Shown here in pieces: positions 27,741-37,827 of a stretch of 37,827 bases of DNA; within the stretch, counting starts at the first letter, position 1, and the number at the start of each line of letters is the position of its first letter. Position numbers and translations under genes: made by a program. This stretch comes from Gnetum montanum (lineage: Eukaryota; Streptophyta; Gnetopsida; Gnetales; Gnetaceae), in the NCBI GenBank assembly GCA_015680685.1, contig MNCI01026285.1, forward strand, positions 605,283 to 643,109, read 5' to 3'. The notes below the pieces were generated by a model. The model was not told the DNA's origin. It was given only the letters and a program-made list of their open reading frames with translations, and made no database searches.

Positions 27741-30480
27741 TGTTGACCTATCTACTTGTAGCCTTTCTTTATCTTTGTTCATATGTTTAGATGAACAAAT
27801 GATGTTACTAACTTCAATAGCCTACAATAAGTAAGCCTACATAACCTTCTATCTTTTGGCATCTCAAAACACTACAAACATTGCATGAATTTATAAAGTA
27901 AGAAATAGAGTTTTCATGTTCTATCAATGATAACCTATGGTGGCCTATATTTGCTACTTGTTTCATGTAACAACTTGTAATGGCATGTATTCCTTGACTT
28001 CTTTTATTATACCCTTGGAGTTGTGTTTGCAGGATGAGCCTAAAGCCATTGTAGAGGTGTGACTCATTACCACAATGACTTACTACATGATCTCAATACC
28101 TGAGATTTAGTTAGCTTGTTCAACATTTCAAATAGTGCTTACCTCACATTACCTCTGTTACCCCTTCTAAACCAAAACCACGTAACCAAATTTTATCCCT
28201 CCTTACCTTACTAACAATGAAAACCTATGTTTAACATTCATGCACCATGGCCATGTAACATCTTCTTCTATATCCTCTGTTGATCAAGTTTGCTAAATCA
28301 CCAAACTCATAATTTAGTAAGAAAATGAAACAAAAATATAACCTTGGCAATGAAACCCAATGAAGGTTTAACTTCTAGAAAAAGGAGGGAGAAAATTCTA
28401 AGAAAGATAAGAGAATAAGGTAGCCTAAAATTAAGAAGATTAATGCTCTTGAATAAGAAAAAGATAGAGAGCCTAGTGACCAAAGAAGCCTATGACAAAG
28501 CACTAGTTTTTCTAAACATCATTGGGTAACTAGCAGTTCAAGCATGAAACTTGAAGACTTGCTCAACCAATAAACATGTCATTGGGTCATAAGCATGATG
28601 TTAAAACATTTGGAACTCTCTGTTATCTTATTTAACCATTATCTGAATCATTAATATAGCCATTATTTTACTCCAAATACTCATCATTACATTGCAACCT
28701 TATTTCACCATCATGAATAATCTTTCGTATGAATCAACAAGTATAAAATCAAATGTGAAGAGGGAGCCTTAGTGATGAATTCGTAGCAATTTTTTGCATT
28801 CTTTGTTACTATCATTCAAATCAATCCTCAAAATACAAACAAAGAGGAATCAATGAAACACCTCAAGGAAGATTCATGTTACGAATAAGAAAGACTAGTA
28901 GATAAATTTTATCATGTAATTTGATTGGATTCAAAAGCAAACATAAATTCCCTTTAAAAATGTTACCATATGACCTTGTTTTAGCCAAATTTTGAACCAC
29001 TTTTAATATGTAAAATGAAATTCATGTCCCATGAGCTACGAATTTGACTATGCCAACATATGGTAGCTAAAAAGTCAAAAACATTATCAAGTTTAACACC
29101 AAAAGTCAAAAATTCTAGTCTCACATACACTAGAAATTTGGGCTATGAAAATGATCTAAAAATAGTGGTATTCAAAGGAAAAAAATAATAAAAAATGTTT
29201 GTGGCCCATATGCTATAGTTTTGGACCATGAAAATGACCCAAATACACTATGTAATCATTCAAATTACACATGGAAATGTAACTGATGTAGCAACAACAA
29301 ATTGGAGGCCTATTTAAGCTAGTTTTCAATACCATTTTAGGATGTTTTTAGGTAGAAAAAATTCCTTGGCAAAAAGTGACTTGTTTTTTAGCAAAGAGCA
29401 AACAAGAAATTGTAGATTTTGTAGCCATTTACAATCCTTTTTCACCATAGATCACTAAGAGCAAAATAAACTTATGACAACATTTATCACAAAGTAGATT
29501 GATCAAGTGAAAAGTGTATATTTGGCTTTAGAACACACCTTGCATCCTGCACTAGATTTTAAACATATTTTCTATACTCTTAGGATTTTTGAAAGCCTTG
29601 ATATGTACCTTTCTAAACCTTTGTTTTACAACATTAAATACAAAGCTTTGCAATTGTTTTCTTTGTTATAATTTTATACATTACTTACATCTTTTGTTTT
29701 TGTTCTTGAGTCTAGCAATATATCATCTTTTCAAATGTTATAGCTTGTTTTCATTTTATCATGCTCAATCATAGTTTTTAAAGTCCATAGGTTATCAACA
29801 AGACCATCTAAGGTGCTCTAGATCCTTTCAAGGCCCATGAATCATGGGGCTAAAACTATACATATAGATTATTTTGTATTTCTAGCATCGAGTTTTTCCA
29901 TCATTACACACTTGGATGCTAACAAAGGCTTGTTGATGCCATACCAATCATCCAAAGTCATACTCAAGTAAGAAGAGTCAAGAAAGATTAGGTAGGAGAT
30001 GCATTAGTGTCCCTATGCTAATGCAAGGGATACACTAGTGCAGGGTAGTCAGTGCATCCTTTCATTTATTACAACTAACCACTTTTCTATCAGAACCTAA
30101 AAGAACATGTCAAAATAATCCTATGACATCTAAATAAAATCAAAATCATTCTAAAGTTCCTTGAATTAGGCATGAAACCTTGAAGTATAACATGAAAGGT
30201 AAGGATGCATAATCAAGAACCAATAATCTTAATTGAATGTGCTAGAATACAAATATTGAGTGCATAAAGCACTTACCTAGAACCAAGGCTTACAATTTAC
30301 ATATACATTGCTACTAGATGTCTTATCATGAGTATATCTATAGGGAAGCTTGTGTAAACTATTATTTATGTTAAATTTCTTTTGTTGTTAATATCTAGTT
30401 TAGATGTAGTTAACATTGTTTGTGGATATTCCTCAAACCCTATAAATATGTGTATAATTATGTGCATTTTTTCTCTCTAA
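27741..30480. other. Spacer after Tat/Ogre integrase, no gene seen
   Basis: This is probably 3' untranslated and LTR sequence of the Tat/Ogre element, but no LTR ends were found. A purine run (AAAAAGGAGGGAGAAAA) near 28380 could be a polypurine tract. A plus-strand TATAAATA at 30441-30448 sits in LTR-like sequence (CAAACCCTATAAATATGTG). Neither is proven. Confidence 0.4.
29115..29270. repeat. Two diverged repeats of about 84 bp
   Basis: CACATACACTAGAAATTTGG then CTATGAAAATGATC near 29123 is echoed by CATATGCTATAGTTTTGG then CCATGAAAATGACC near 29208. The wording matches the field at 17230-18800 (CATACGCTAAGTTTTGG). Confidence 0.5.
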
Positions 30481-31265
30481 TTGCCTCTAAATTTAAGTGT
30501 TAATCCTTCTAATTGTAAATTTATGATTCAATTTCCTTTTGAGTTCAACTCTATAACTCTCTCTAAGCTGTTATATTCTAGCTATGTTGCTAATGATCCA
30601 AGAGCCAATTTTTTGCAAGGGTTTTTTCTATTTTTCATGAATGTATTTTTATGTATTAATTTTTCATTTATTTTTACTATTTTTATTAACCATTTACAAT
30701 ATTGGATATCTCAAATTATTTATAAGTGGATTCAAGAGTTTATGGATCATTCTAAAGAGGATTCTAAAATTTCATATTTTTTTAGAATCTGTAGTCTTCC
30801 TTTGACTTTTCATAGAATCGTTTAACAAATTTTTAGTCTTATTGAATCCATTAAGCATATGGAATTTAATTCCATATCAAAGGTTCTCCTAGATGCGTTA
30901 TTTTTTTCATTAGTTAAATTCTATATTCCTAACTATAAAAACTTCTTGGATTTTCAAGCAAGAAACAAGATTTACATTTAGCCTATTACATATTATAATC
31001 TTTCTAGTTCCTATAACTTCTAGTGTTGTAAAATATATTTTCTTAATGCATACTCTTTTCTGCTTACAAAAAGATATGAAGTGGAAAGACTTTAATCTTA
31101 TAATATGCATCAAGTTAGACAAAGAAACAATTTTATGTTTAGATAATGAGATTTTGGAGTGAACAAGAATTTATTCCCAAGGGCTACTTCATGAAGAATT
31201 TCCTAGAGACAATGTTGAAGATACCAAATTAAACATAACAATGGCTAGTTATAAATATGCCTTTT
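30481..31265. other. AT-rich stretch, no accepted gene
   Basis: A 114-codon plus frame (30481-30825) begins at TTG rather than ATG and is a Phe/Ile-rich reading of AT-rich DNA. It follows a possible TATA box but matches nothing. The sequence just before 31266 may be more LINE material, too decayed to read. Confidence 0.4.
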
Positions 31266-31404
31266 AGAGTAAATAAAATTCTTATGAAGATGAAGAATGG
31301 TGAAGTGATTGGAATAGATGGTATTCTTATAAAGGTATGAAAGTGAGTAGAAGATATAGGAATCATTTGGTTGACAAATTTATTCAACATAATTTTGGAG
31401 AATA
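31266..31404 (+). pseudogene. LINE (L1-type) reverse transcriptase fragment
   Basis: The plus strand reads VNKILMKMKNGEVIGIDGIL, then IKV, two stops, and VEDIGIIWLTNLFNIIL. This fits the plant L1-type RT block around MKxGKAxGPDxIPxEVWK followed by GIxWLTxLFNxIL. Two TGA stops stand where Trp and another residue are expected. The match ends sharply at about 31395, where gypsy integrase sequence takes over in another frame. Confidence 0.7.
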
Positions 31405-32170
31405 TTTAAGAGAGATATGAATACACAACTAAATTTGAGTTTGACATATCATTTGTAGACTAATGGGCAGACAAAGCAAGTGAATCAAATACTTGAGAAT
31501 ATGTTGTGTGCATGTGATTTGTTGTATAGGATTGTTGGAATTAATTATTAACTTTTGTGAAGTTTACCTATCAAAATAGTTATTAGGAGAGTTTGTCAAT
31601 AGCTTCATATGAGGTATTATATGGAAGGTCATGCAAGACTTCATTGTGCTAGGATACTATTGGGAATACGCCTCCTATAAGTAATGATTTGATCCTACAA
31701 ATCATAGAGTAGCTCAATACATACAAGCAACCTATGCTAATTGGTGTAGGAGATCATTATAGTTTACTATTGGTGATTAGGTATTCTTGCATGTCTCACC
31801 TAAAGGACCTTATGAAGTTTAACTAAAAGGAAAAGCTAACACATGGGTATATGATGCCATTTAAGATATTAGAGAGGATTATCAGGATGACATATTGTTT
31901 GGTATTACCACCTTATTTGATAGGAGTTCATGAGGTGTTTTGTGTATTCCTATTATAGAGATATGTGCCCAATGACTAAACAAGAGTACAGTTACATCTT
32001 CATGCTACATATGTGGAGAGACAAGTGCATGTAATAGAAAAGGTGGTTTAACAAATTTGTAGAAGAGTACTACCTATAGTGAAGGTGTTATGGGATCAAT
32101 AGGTTACCTAGTAAATCTCATGGAAGATAGAGTATGATACATAGGATATGTATCCAAAAATATTCCAAGA
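31393..32170 (+). pseudogene. Integrase end of a Del/Tekay-type chromovirus
   Basis: FWRIFKRDMNTQLNLSLTYH then TNGQTKQVNQILENMLCAC (31393-31515) is the catalytic-Glu region (HPQTDGQTERVNQxLEDMLR). HRVAQYIQATYANW (about 31705) and FTIGD then VFLHVSPKGPYEV (about 31760-31820) are the C-terminal GDxVFLxVSP region. HATYVERQVHVIEKVV, QICRRVLPIVKVLWDQ, SWKIEYDT and DMYPKIFQ (32005-32165) match the post-integrase segment with VKVLWxxxxxEEATWExExxM, where the family chromodomain-like end lies. Many stops. Upstream pol is absent. Confidence 0.8.
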
Positions 32171-32194
32171 GAAAGATTCATAATTTGGAAATAT

Positions 32195-34001
32195 TATAAC
32201 CCCTCACTATATAACTCCATAGTAGTATGTTGTATTTATGATGTGTGTATTGAGTTGTTTGAGGTTTATTGAGTTACCTAGTTAAATACATTACTTTAAT
32301 GATGTAATTTTTGAGATATTATGATACTATGTATAGATGAATATGATACCATGATTATGGACATTGATCTTACTAAATGTGTAGTAGGATGGTTGTGGTT
32401 GGTGGCTTGTCAAGATGAAGAGAAAAGATCCAGTATTGGAAAAATATGACTCATGACTTTGTGCTATGATTATGCATTATCAATATATTATTGGTGTTGT
32501 ATAATCGATCATGTTAGGAGGTCATGATGTTTAATATGTTATGCATGTATATATGGTATGGCTAGCTATCATGAGTTGATATGTTTGTATGGTTCTATGG
32601 TTACGTCACATATAGTTTATGATCGTATTATCCTTGATCAATATTTGGTTTGGATGTTCCATAAGTATGTTATGAATTGTGAATCCCTCAATATTAATTG
32701 GGAGTAAAAAAATTCATGGGAAACTTTATCATCCTGTAGAAGGTTAATGGATTAAGACTGGTAGTAGACACTTGTACTATTCATGATAATGTTAATAAAA
32801 CTAATAAAATACCTACAAGTACTAATTATATTATGAGTACTGATGTCAATGTTATCATGCATTACATAGAATGTGGATGTGTCGACTATCATGAATGCAA
32901 TAGGATTTCTTGAAGCACTAGTTTCTGTGGGGATGCATGCTATGCATTGACTATGTTATCTAGACTATATGTTGTATGTGTATTTCTTAGGATATTATGG
33001 AATGAGTATGTATAGATACATCCTTGAAGCACTAGATGTTGAGGAATTATCCTATGTACAGTTCTAATGTAATCCCTTGGAGCACTAGACATTAGGATGA
33101 TGTGTTACATGTGATTTGTTGGAGCATAAGATGTTAGGAGCTCATACAAGGTATGGTTATAAATTGATATTATGTGTTCTGATAGTGGTTTTTGATACCA
33201 TGGATGTGGTATATGTGTCTTGGACATGCATGGGTATTATAGAGGTGTTGTATGTGTCTTGAAAATTCATGGGTTGATTATGTATTTTGTACTAGTTGCA
33301 TGAGTTGTGGTTGGTGTGGTTGGATGCTTTTTGTGCATGTGATATACTGAGCTTTGTATGAGTTGCTCTAATTTTTCCAAACCTCACCTCTAGCATAACA
33401 TTATACTCCACATTCCTAGGGGATGTGTAAAAATTTCCAATCATTCATGTACTGACCTCCTTTATATGCAAGTGATGGAGTTGGTAGCTTAAGAGGCTAG
33501 TAGATTTGAGGAAAGTGATGAAGGTCTTAGTTTGGCATTTGTGTGCTTTCTATTACATTTTTTTTATGTGAGATGGATGTATTTGTAAATTATATGTCTA
33601 GACTAATTATGAGCTCTGACTCTTAAGTATGATGTTTATATGATGTATATAATTATAGGATGTATGATAAACATATATTTTGATATGGTATGATGTTTTT
33701 TTATATGGACTTGTTATGAACTCCTTGCAAACATGCTCATGTATACGAAACTATTAGGATGATGTTATATTTACTAGTTATATAGCAAGTCAAAGTTGGA
33801 CATGCTACAAGTTCACACAAAATATAAATAGCTCATAAGGAAAGTTATCATGATTATATAAAATCTAGGAAGTTAGTTTGGCAAGTAATCAAACATAGAA
33901 ATCAAGGAATTTAGCAAACAAAGGATTAAGGATTCAAGTTAAATAAAGGAAAAACAAACCAATAAAATGGTATTAAGGACTCCTAGTCTAGGGATGTGAC
34001 A
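32195..34001 (+). repeat. Probable 3' LTR of the Del/Tekay-type element
   Basis: Begins TATAACCCCTCAC shortly after the integrase end (TGTAACxCCC is usual) and ends CTAGGGATGTGACA, an approximate inverted match. The size (1.8 kb) and position fit. No second copy is in the window to confirm it. No coding is seen within. Confidence 0.45.
32908..33150 (+). repeat. Diverged repeats with TTGRAGCACTAG
   Basis: CTTGAAGCACTAG near 32911, CCTTGAAGCACTAGATGTT near 33023, CCTTGGAGCACTAGACATT near 33075 and TTGGAGCATAAGATGTTAGG near 33118. Spacings shrink from about 110 to about 45 bases. Confidence 0.6.
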
Positions 34002-35590
34002 TATTGCATCACTTGAACATGTTTACTAATAAATTCATTTAAACTTAATTCTTGGGACTCTATTTACATTTGATTCAGCCTTTTATTTTTCTTTCATGCT
34101 CTTTCTTCTCTACTGGTTTGACTCTAACTTATTACATAAAACTTATATATGACTTGTTGAGTCTCCATTGATCTTTTAGTAGAAATATTTTTAAGCTAAG
34201 TGATCCAATTCTTTAGTTGTTGAGGGTGTCATTCCTCTTTATAAAATCCTAAGTCTTTCTTCAATGGATATGATACAATTAGGATATCTTCCTATTATAG
34301 TATGATATCCATCAATATATTCTATAGAAGATTCAATCATCCTTTATTTGATTTGAAGGATTTCATTGCTTATCTTATCATAGGTTTTAAAAGGTTGATA
34401 TTTTTGAAGAAAAATATTTCTAAGTTATTCCCATCCTTTTAGATAGTACTTTTAGATAGTACAACATTCTTTTTAAGAGAAAATTTTAGTGTTAATGTAA
34501 TTAGCTTTAAAAAATAATTCAATAAAATAAGGTGAAACATTGATTTTTCATCTATAGTTCCTTCAAAAATTAGGATACTAGCCAAGTTGACACATACTAG
34601 AAGGTCTTTCTTCTAAAACTTGGTAATCAATAGAATGATTAGTGGTATTGGTATAACAATATAGGTAAGGAGGTGTAGAACTACTATTGTCCTCATAAAT
34701 AGTATTACCATAAGTGGTCTTGCAAAAGGAATTTTTTCTAATTTTATTTATTTTTTAATTTTTAAATCTTGCATTTTTCCTATCATTAAGAGTCTTTCTT
34801 TCTTTATTAAGTATTGATCGAAGTAGTATGTTGCAAGTAAAACTAATGCCTAAAATCTACTAATCACTTTAAAATAAAATTGTAGTCAAAGATATATAAA
34901 TGACTTAACAATGATTTTTCTATTATCTATATATTTATGACAAAGTTAATATTTTGAGCATGTTATAGAATCTAAATAAAAATAGTACATAGTATAAAGA
35001 AAATAAAACTTTAAGATTCACGAATATAATATATTTTTTTAAAGACTAATCTAGTGAATGTAATAATAAAGATCAATGTTATCTATCACAAAAATAATTA
35101 CATGACATTATCTATTTCTAAAATAATGTAGATGTATCCTATTTCTTGCAAGAAATAAAAAAAATTTATCTTAATTCAAGAATAAGCCACTAAATAATAA
35201 CTAACCTACTTGAAAAACCTCTTAGTTTCTAGACATCATTATCTATTGAAAAAGCTAGCATAATACTTGTATATTAAAAATAAAATATGAAATTTTTACA
35301 AGTGTTTGACAATTTTTGGATATCCAATCACTTAGTAATCAAAATAGTAAACAAGTTATAATTTTTTATAAAGTTTAACCACTCATCAACAAGTTTGGTT
35401 AAAAATTTTCAAACAAAAAGAAAACATCATTAAATAAAATTTATAACTTCTTCTATCATCTATTCAACATATTTAATCATTAGATATGGTATCCTATCCA
35501 ATTATCATGTCCCAAAATACCCATGAAAGCACATAAATGAAATCAATAAATATACGTTAAAAATAAAATTTAAAGTAAAGAGAATATATT
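34002..35590. other. AT-rich stretch, no gene seen
   Basis: The integrase expected downstream of the minus-strand RNase H (35600) is not recognisable here. A 13-base tandem duplication (TTTTAGATAGTAC twice) lies at 34437-34462. From 34860 to 35590 the sequence is mostly A/T words. Confidence 0.45.
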
Positions 35591-35599
35591 AACATTCTC

Positions 35600-35870
35600 C
35601 CTCATCAAACACCTCCAATGCTTGATGGCTTGAAGGATTTTAATCAACTTATTATCATACAAAAAATACTTTTTCCTTGATTCATTGAGCTTCGCTGAAA
35701 AGAATGCAATAAGTCTTTCTTATCATGAAGACACCCCTTCAATTGCTACCCCACTAGCATCCACCTCTACTTGTAAGAGATTGTTAAAATTTGAAATTAC
35801 AAGCATTGTTTCACTTGCAATCATTTATTTCAACAAGGTAAAACTCTTTACATCCGATCATTTCATCTAA
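35600..35870 (-). pseudogene. RNase H domain of chromovirus pol
   Basis: NLLQVEVDASGVAI (Asp-Ala-Ser-Gly at 35750-35761) then ERLIAFFSAKLNESRKKYF and YDNKLIKILQAIKHWRCLM. These match the family's DASGxGIGAVL, AFFSEKLN and YDxEFYAIVxALKHWR. A pair of stops interrupts the loop after the first motif. Confidence 0.85.
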
Positions 35871-36081
35871 AGGACTAATTATTTTTGAAGAGACTAAATA
35901 TTAATAATGAAATATCACTCTAAATCCTAATGAATCTTCTATAAAAGCTTGTCAAGTTTAGAAAAGAATGTACCTTTCTAACATTATTTGGAATTGTCAA
36001 ATAATTTATGGCATTCACTTTGGCTACCTATAACTTTACCTAATTTTTAGAAATCACATGTCCAAAGTATACAATCTTTCC

Positions 36082-36720
36082 TTACAAGAAATTACACTTC
36101 TTAGTATTGATCACAAGTTGGCCCTCATCCAACTTTTGGTAAATAAGTCTTAAATGATTAAAATGCTCCATCTTATTTGAGCTATAAACAAGAATGTCAT
36201 CAAAGAAAATAATGCACCACTTCCTAGTTAACTGATTAAGCACATCAAGAATCAACCTCATGAAAGTAGAAGGGATATTTGCCAAACTAAATGTCATCAC
36301 AGGTGATGCAAACAAATAACCTTTAATCTTCAAAGTGATCTTCCATTTATCATCTAATTTGATTATATCTGCTCTTTCAATCAATTTTTCTAAATACCTT
36401 AGCATATATTAAAGAACCAACAATATCATCCATCCTTTGAATACAAAAATGATATCTTATCATAATCCTATTCACTACTCTAGAGTCAATGCATATCCTC
36501 CACTCTTTACTTTCCTTGTTGGGAATAAGTGTTACTAGAATTGCATAAGAAGAAATCGATTCTTTAAAATAGTTATTTGTAAGTAGCTTCTTAACTTTCC
36601 TTTGCAATTCATTCCTCTAAGTTAATGTCATCTAGTATACTCTTTCATTTAGAATTATAGCATCGATAACGAAATCAATTTGATGTTGTAGATTCATCAT
36701 TAGTGGCAATCCATCTAGGT
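36082..36720 (-). pseudogene. Reverse transcriptase of chromovirus pol
   Basis: HQIDFVIDAIILNERVY, then LQRKVKKLLTNNYFKESISS, EWRICIDSRVVNRIMIRY, MDDIVGSLIYAKVFRKID, and after a shift near 36400 SPVMTFSLANIPSTFMRLIL, CIIFFDDILVYSSNKMEHF and LVINTKKCNFL. The FFDD catalytic pair is intact at 36196-36207. The segment between FRKID and SPVMTF is scrambled by the frameshift. Confidence 0.88.
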
Positions 36721-37119
36721 TCTCATAGGAAATTATTTATCTAACCCTTCAATCATTATTAGAAGAATACATTACTCAATATTCAATGATGCAATTTTGG
36801 ATACCACAAAAAAATCAATTCTTTCCTTATCCTATTCCTTGATCTATCCTCTATCCTTTAATAGGATTAAAGACTTATTCATTAAGGACTAATTTCTCAC
36901 TTTTTTAGCTACCATTAGAATCAACTTATGAATTTCATCTTCTCTACTCATTGAACATACATTTTTGGTACTATCAAACATCAAATTCTAAGGTCTCTCC
37001 AATATCACATTAGCAAAATCAATTGACAAGACATCACACATAACATGATCAATGGAATTAGAAACCTTGAAATTCAATATACATAATTTTCTCACATCTT
37101 GAGAGAAACTTCTTGACAA

Positions 37120-37347
37120 CTAGTGCATCTTGTAGGGACTAGGATGAGGATAATTCACTAAACCAAATCTAGAAATTTTCCTAAAATAAATTACATTCTC
37201 TTTAGCACCATCATCAATAAAAATATAAGTCCATTCCTTACTCTTAAGACATCTAGCTTTAATTTTAAACAAACATTTTCTATTGTGATTATTTCTTACA
37301 TTCAAATTACTCATGAATGAATTCCTTACATTCAATTCTAGGAGCAT
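37120..37347 (-). pseudogene. Protease region of chromovirus pol
   Basis: RNNHNRKCLFKIKARCLKS then WTYIFIDDGAKENVIYFRKI and FGLVNYPHPSPYKMH. This matches the chromovirus protease, where IDxGSxENVVS is followed by LGLPxxxHPxPYKxxW. The catalytic motif reads Asp-Asp-Gly-Ala. It is the part linking gag to RT. Confidence 0.8.
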
Positions 37348-37379
37348 TAGAATTACCTTTTTAAGAATATTGATTTCAA

Positions 37380-37827
37380 GACTTCTTCTTCTTTAAGATT
37401 TGAATATCCTTTTTATTACAAGCTTTTGTAGAGGAAACTATAATTTCTTATGCTTCATCTTCTCATACCTAAAGCATTAGACCTTGAAAGACTGACTATC
37501 CTTAAAATTATTATATTCCTTACTTGAATTCTTCTTTGCGTTATCCTTGTATTCCTTCTTTTCATGCTTCTTCTCTTTTTGGTATTCCTTAGTCTCTATG
37601 AATTTTGACTCCTTTTTTTTAAACCATTATCTTTTCTCTTTGTCAGTTCTTTATCGATGCTTCCATAGACACTTATTTTTCTTCTCAACTTAAAGTTAAT
37701 TCATAAGCATTATCTAATATTTGAGTCTCATAAAAGGTAAACTCCTTCTGGTATCAACTTACTTGGGAATGATGTAACAATTGACAAAATTTAAGGTGGA
37801 ATTCCTTCATATCCTTATCACCTTACC
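37380..37827 (-). pseudogene. gag: Gag C-terminus with damaged zinc knuckle
   Basis: Minus-strand CFRYEKMKHKKL near 37445-37485 is a CCHC knuckle with the second Cys changed to Tyr. Before it comes a Lys/Glu-rich spacer (KESKFIETKEYQKEKKHEKK). The upstream capsid is only partly visible, with several stops, and leaves the window. Confidence 0.65.

Larger units (their letters stand above)
35590..37827 (-). pseudogene. Chromovirus gag-pol remnant, minus strand, runs off window
   Basis: The domain order on the minus strand, right to left, is gag zinc knuckle, protease, RT, RNase H. This is standard for Ty3/gypsy. The RT wording (HQIDFVIDA, SKEWRICIDSRVVNRI, NIPSTFMRLILDVL) points to the CRM/Reina/Galadriel type of chromovirus, not Tat/Ogre. 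Stops and shifts are common. The integrase and LTR to the left are missing, and the 5' part lies beyond the right edge. Confidence 0.85.

Noticed and set aside
30001-30056. Inverted repeat GCATTAG with CTAATGC near 30010
   Set aside because: A seven-base stem is expected by chance at this size, and no element ends coincide with it.
30481-30825. 114-codon plus frame after a possible TATA box
   Set aside because: Starts at TTG, is a low-complexity reading of AT-rich DNA and has no recognisable motif.

Overview
This window reads as a repeat-dense, AT-rich plant nuclear locus from a large genome. The evidence is a stack of decayed Ty3/gypsy LTR retrotransposons (Tat/Ogre-type, Del/Tekay-like and CRM/Reina-like chromovirus), a LINE scrap, plant-style short introns, and many stop codons explained by C-to-T or G-to-A change. 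A gymnosperm or other giant plant genome fits, but the species cannot be read from the sequence. I see no bacterial genes, tRNA, rRNA or CRISPR, and no clearly intact host gene.

Layout, left to right. Positions 1-700 are a cut-off LTR-like piece with a minus-strand TATA box, a poly(A) signal and a striking array of palindromic GATATC sites. Positions 1060-2480 hold a decayed plus-strand gag-end and protease of Tat/Ogre type. Positions 2995-6130, continued at 15316-15593, hold a minus-strand pseudogene with short canonical introns. Its first recognisable exon was split by the best-preserved element here: a 9180-bp LTR retrotransposon at 6131-15310. That element has two 3338-bp LTRs, a GAGAT target-site duplication, a polypurine tract, a candidate primer site and one minus-strand gag-protease frame, but no reverse transcriptase, RNase H or integrase. 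Positions 15600-19600 are gene-poor repeat sequence: a 283-bp tandem repeat, a CATACRCTA-type word field and a TTTGACATCATT minisatellite.

Positions 19700-22845 plus 27471-27740 are a plus-strand Tat/Ogre pol (RT, RNase H, second RNase H, integrase). Its integrase is split by a second RT-less LTR element at about 22846-27467 (minus strand, LTRs about 740 bp, gag with a zinc-knuckle remnant plus an unidentified downstream frame). Positions 27741-31265 show no recognisable gene. Positions 31266-31404 are a LINE RT scrap fused to a Del/Tekay-type integrase end (31393-32170), followed by a likely LTR (32195-34001). Positions 35600-37827 are a minus-strand chromovirus pol (RNase H, RT, protease, gag zinc knuckle) running off the right edge.

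The inferred order of events is: old Tat/Ogre, chromovirus and LINE material first; then the spliced antisense gene and the 4.6-kb element; then the 9.2-kb element, whose LTRs are still nearly equal and whose frame has only four stops. The two RT-less elements would have needed enzymes from other elements to move. Most interesting are the spliced antisense gene lying between a protease and an RT of the same strand, the two enzyme-less gag elements, the gene-like segment inside the long U3, and the GATATC array next to a TATA box.
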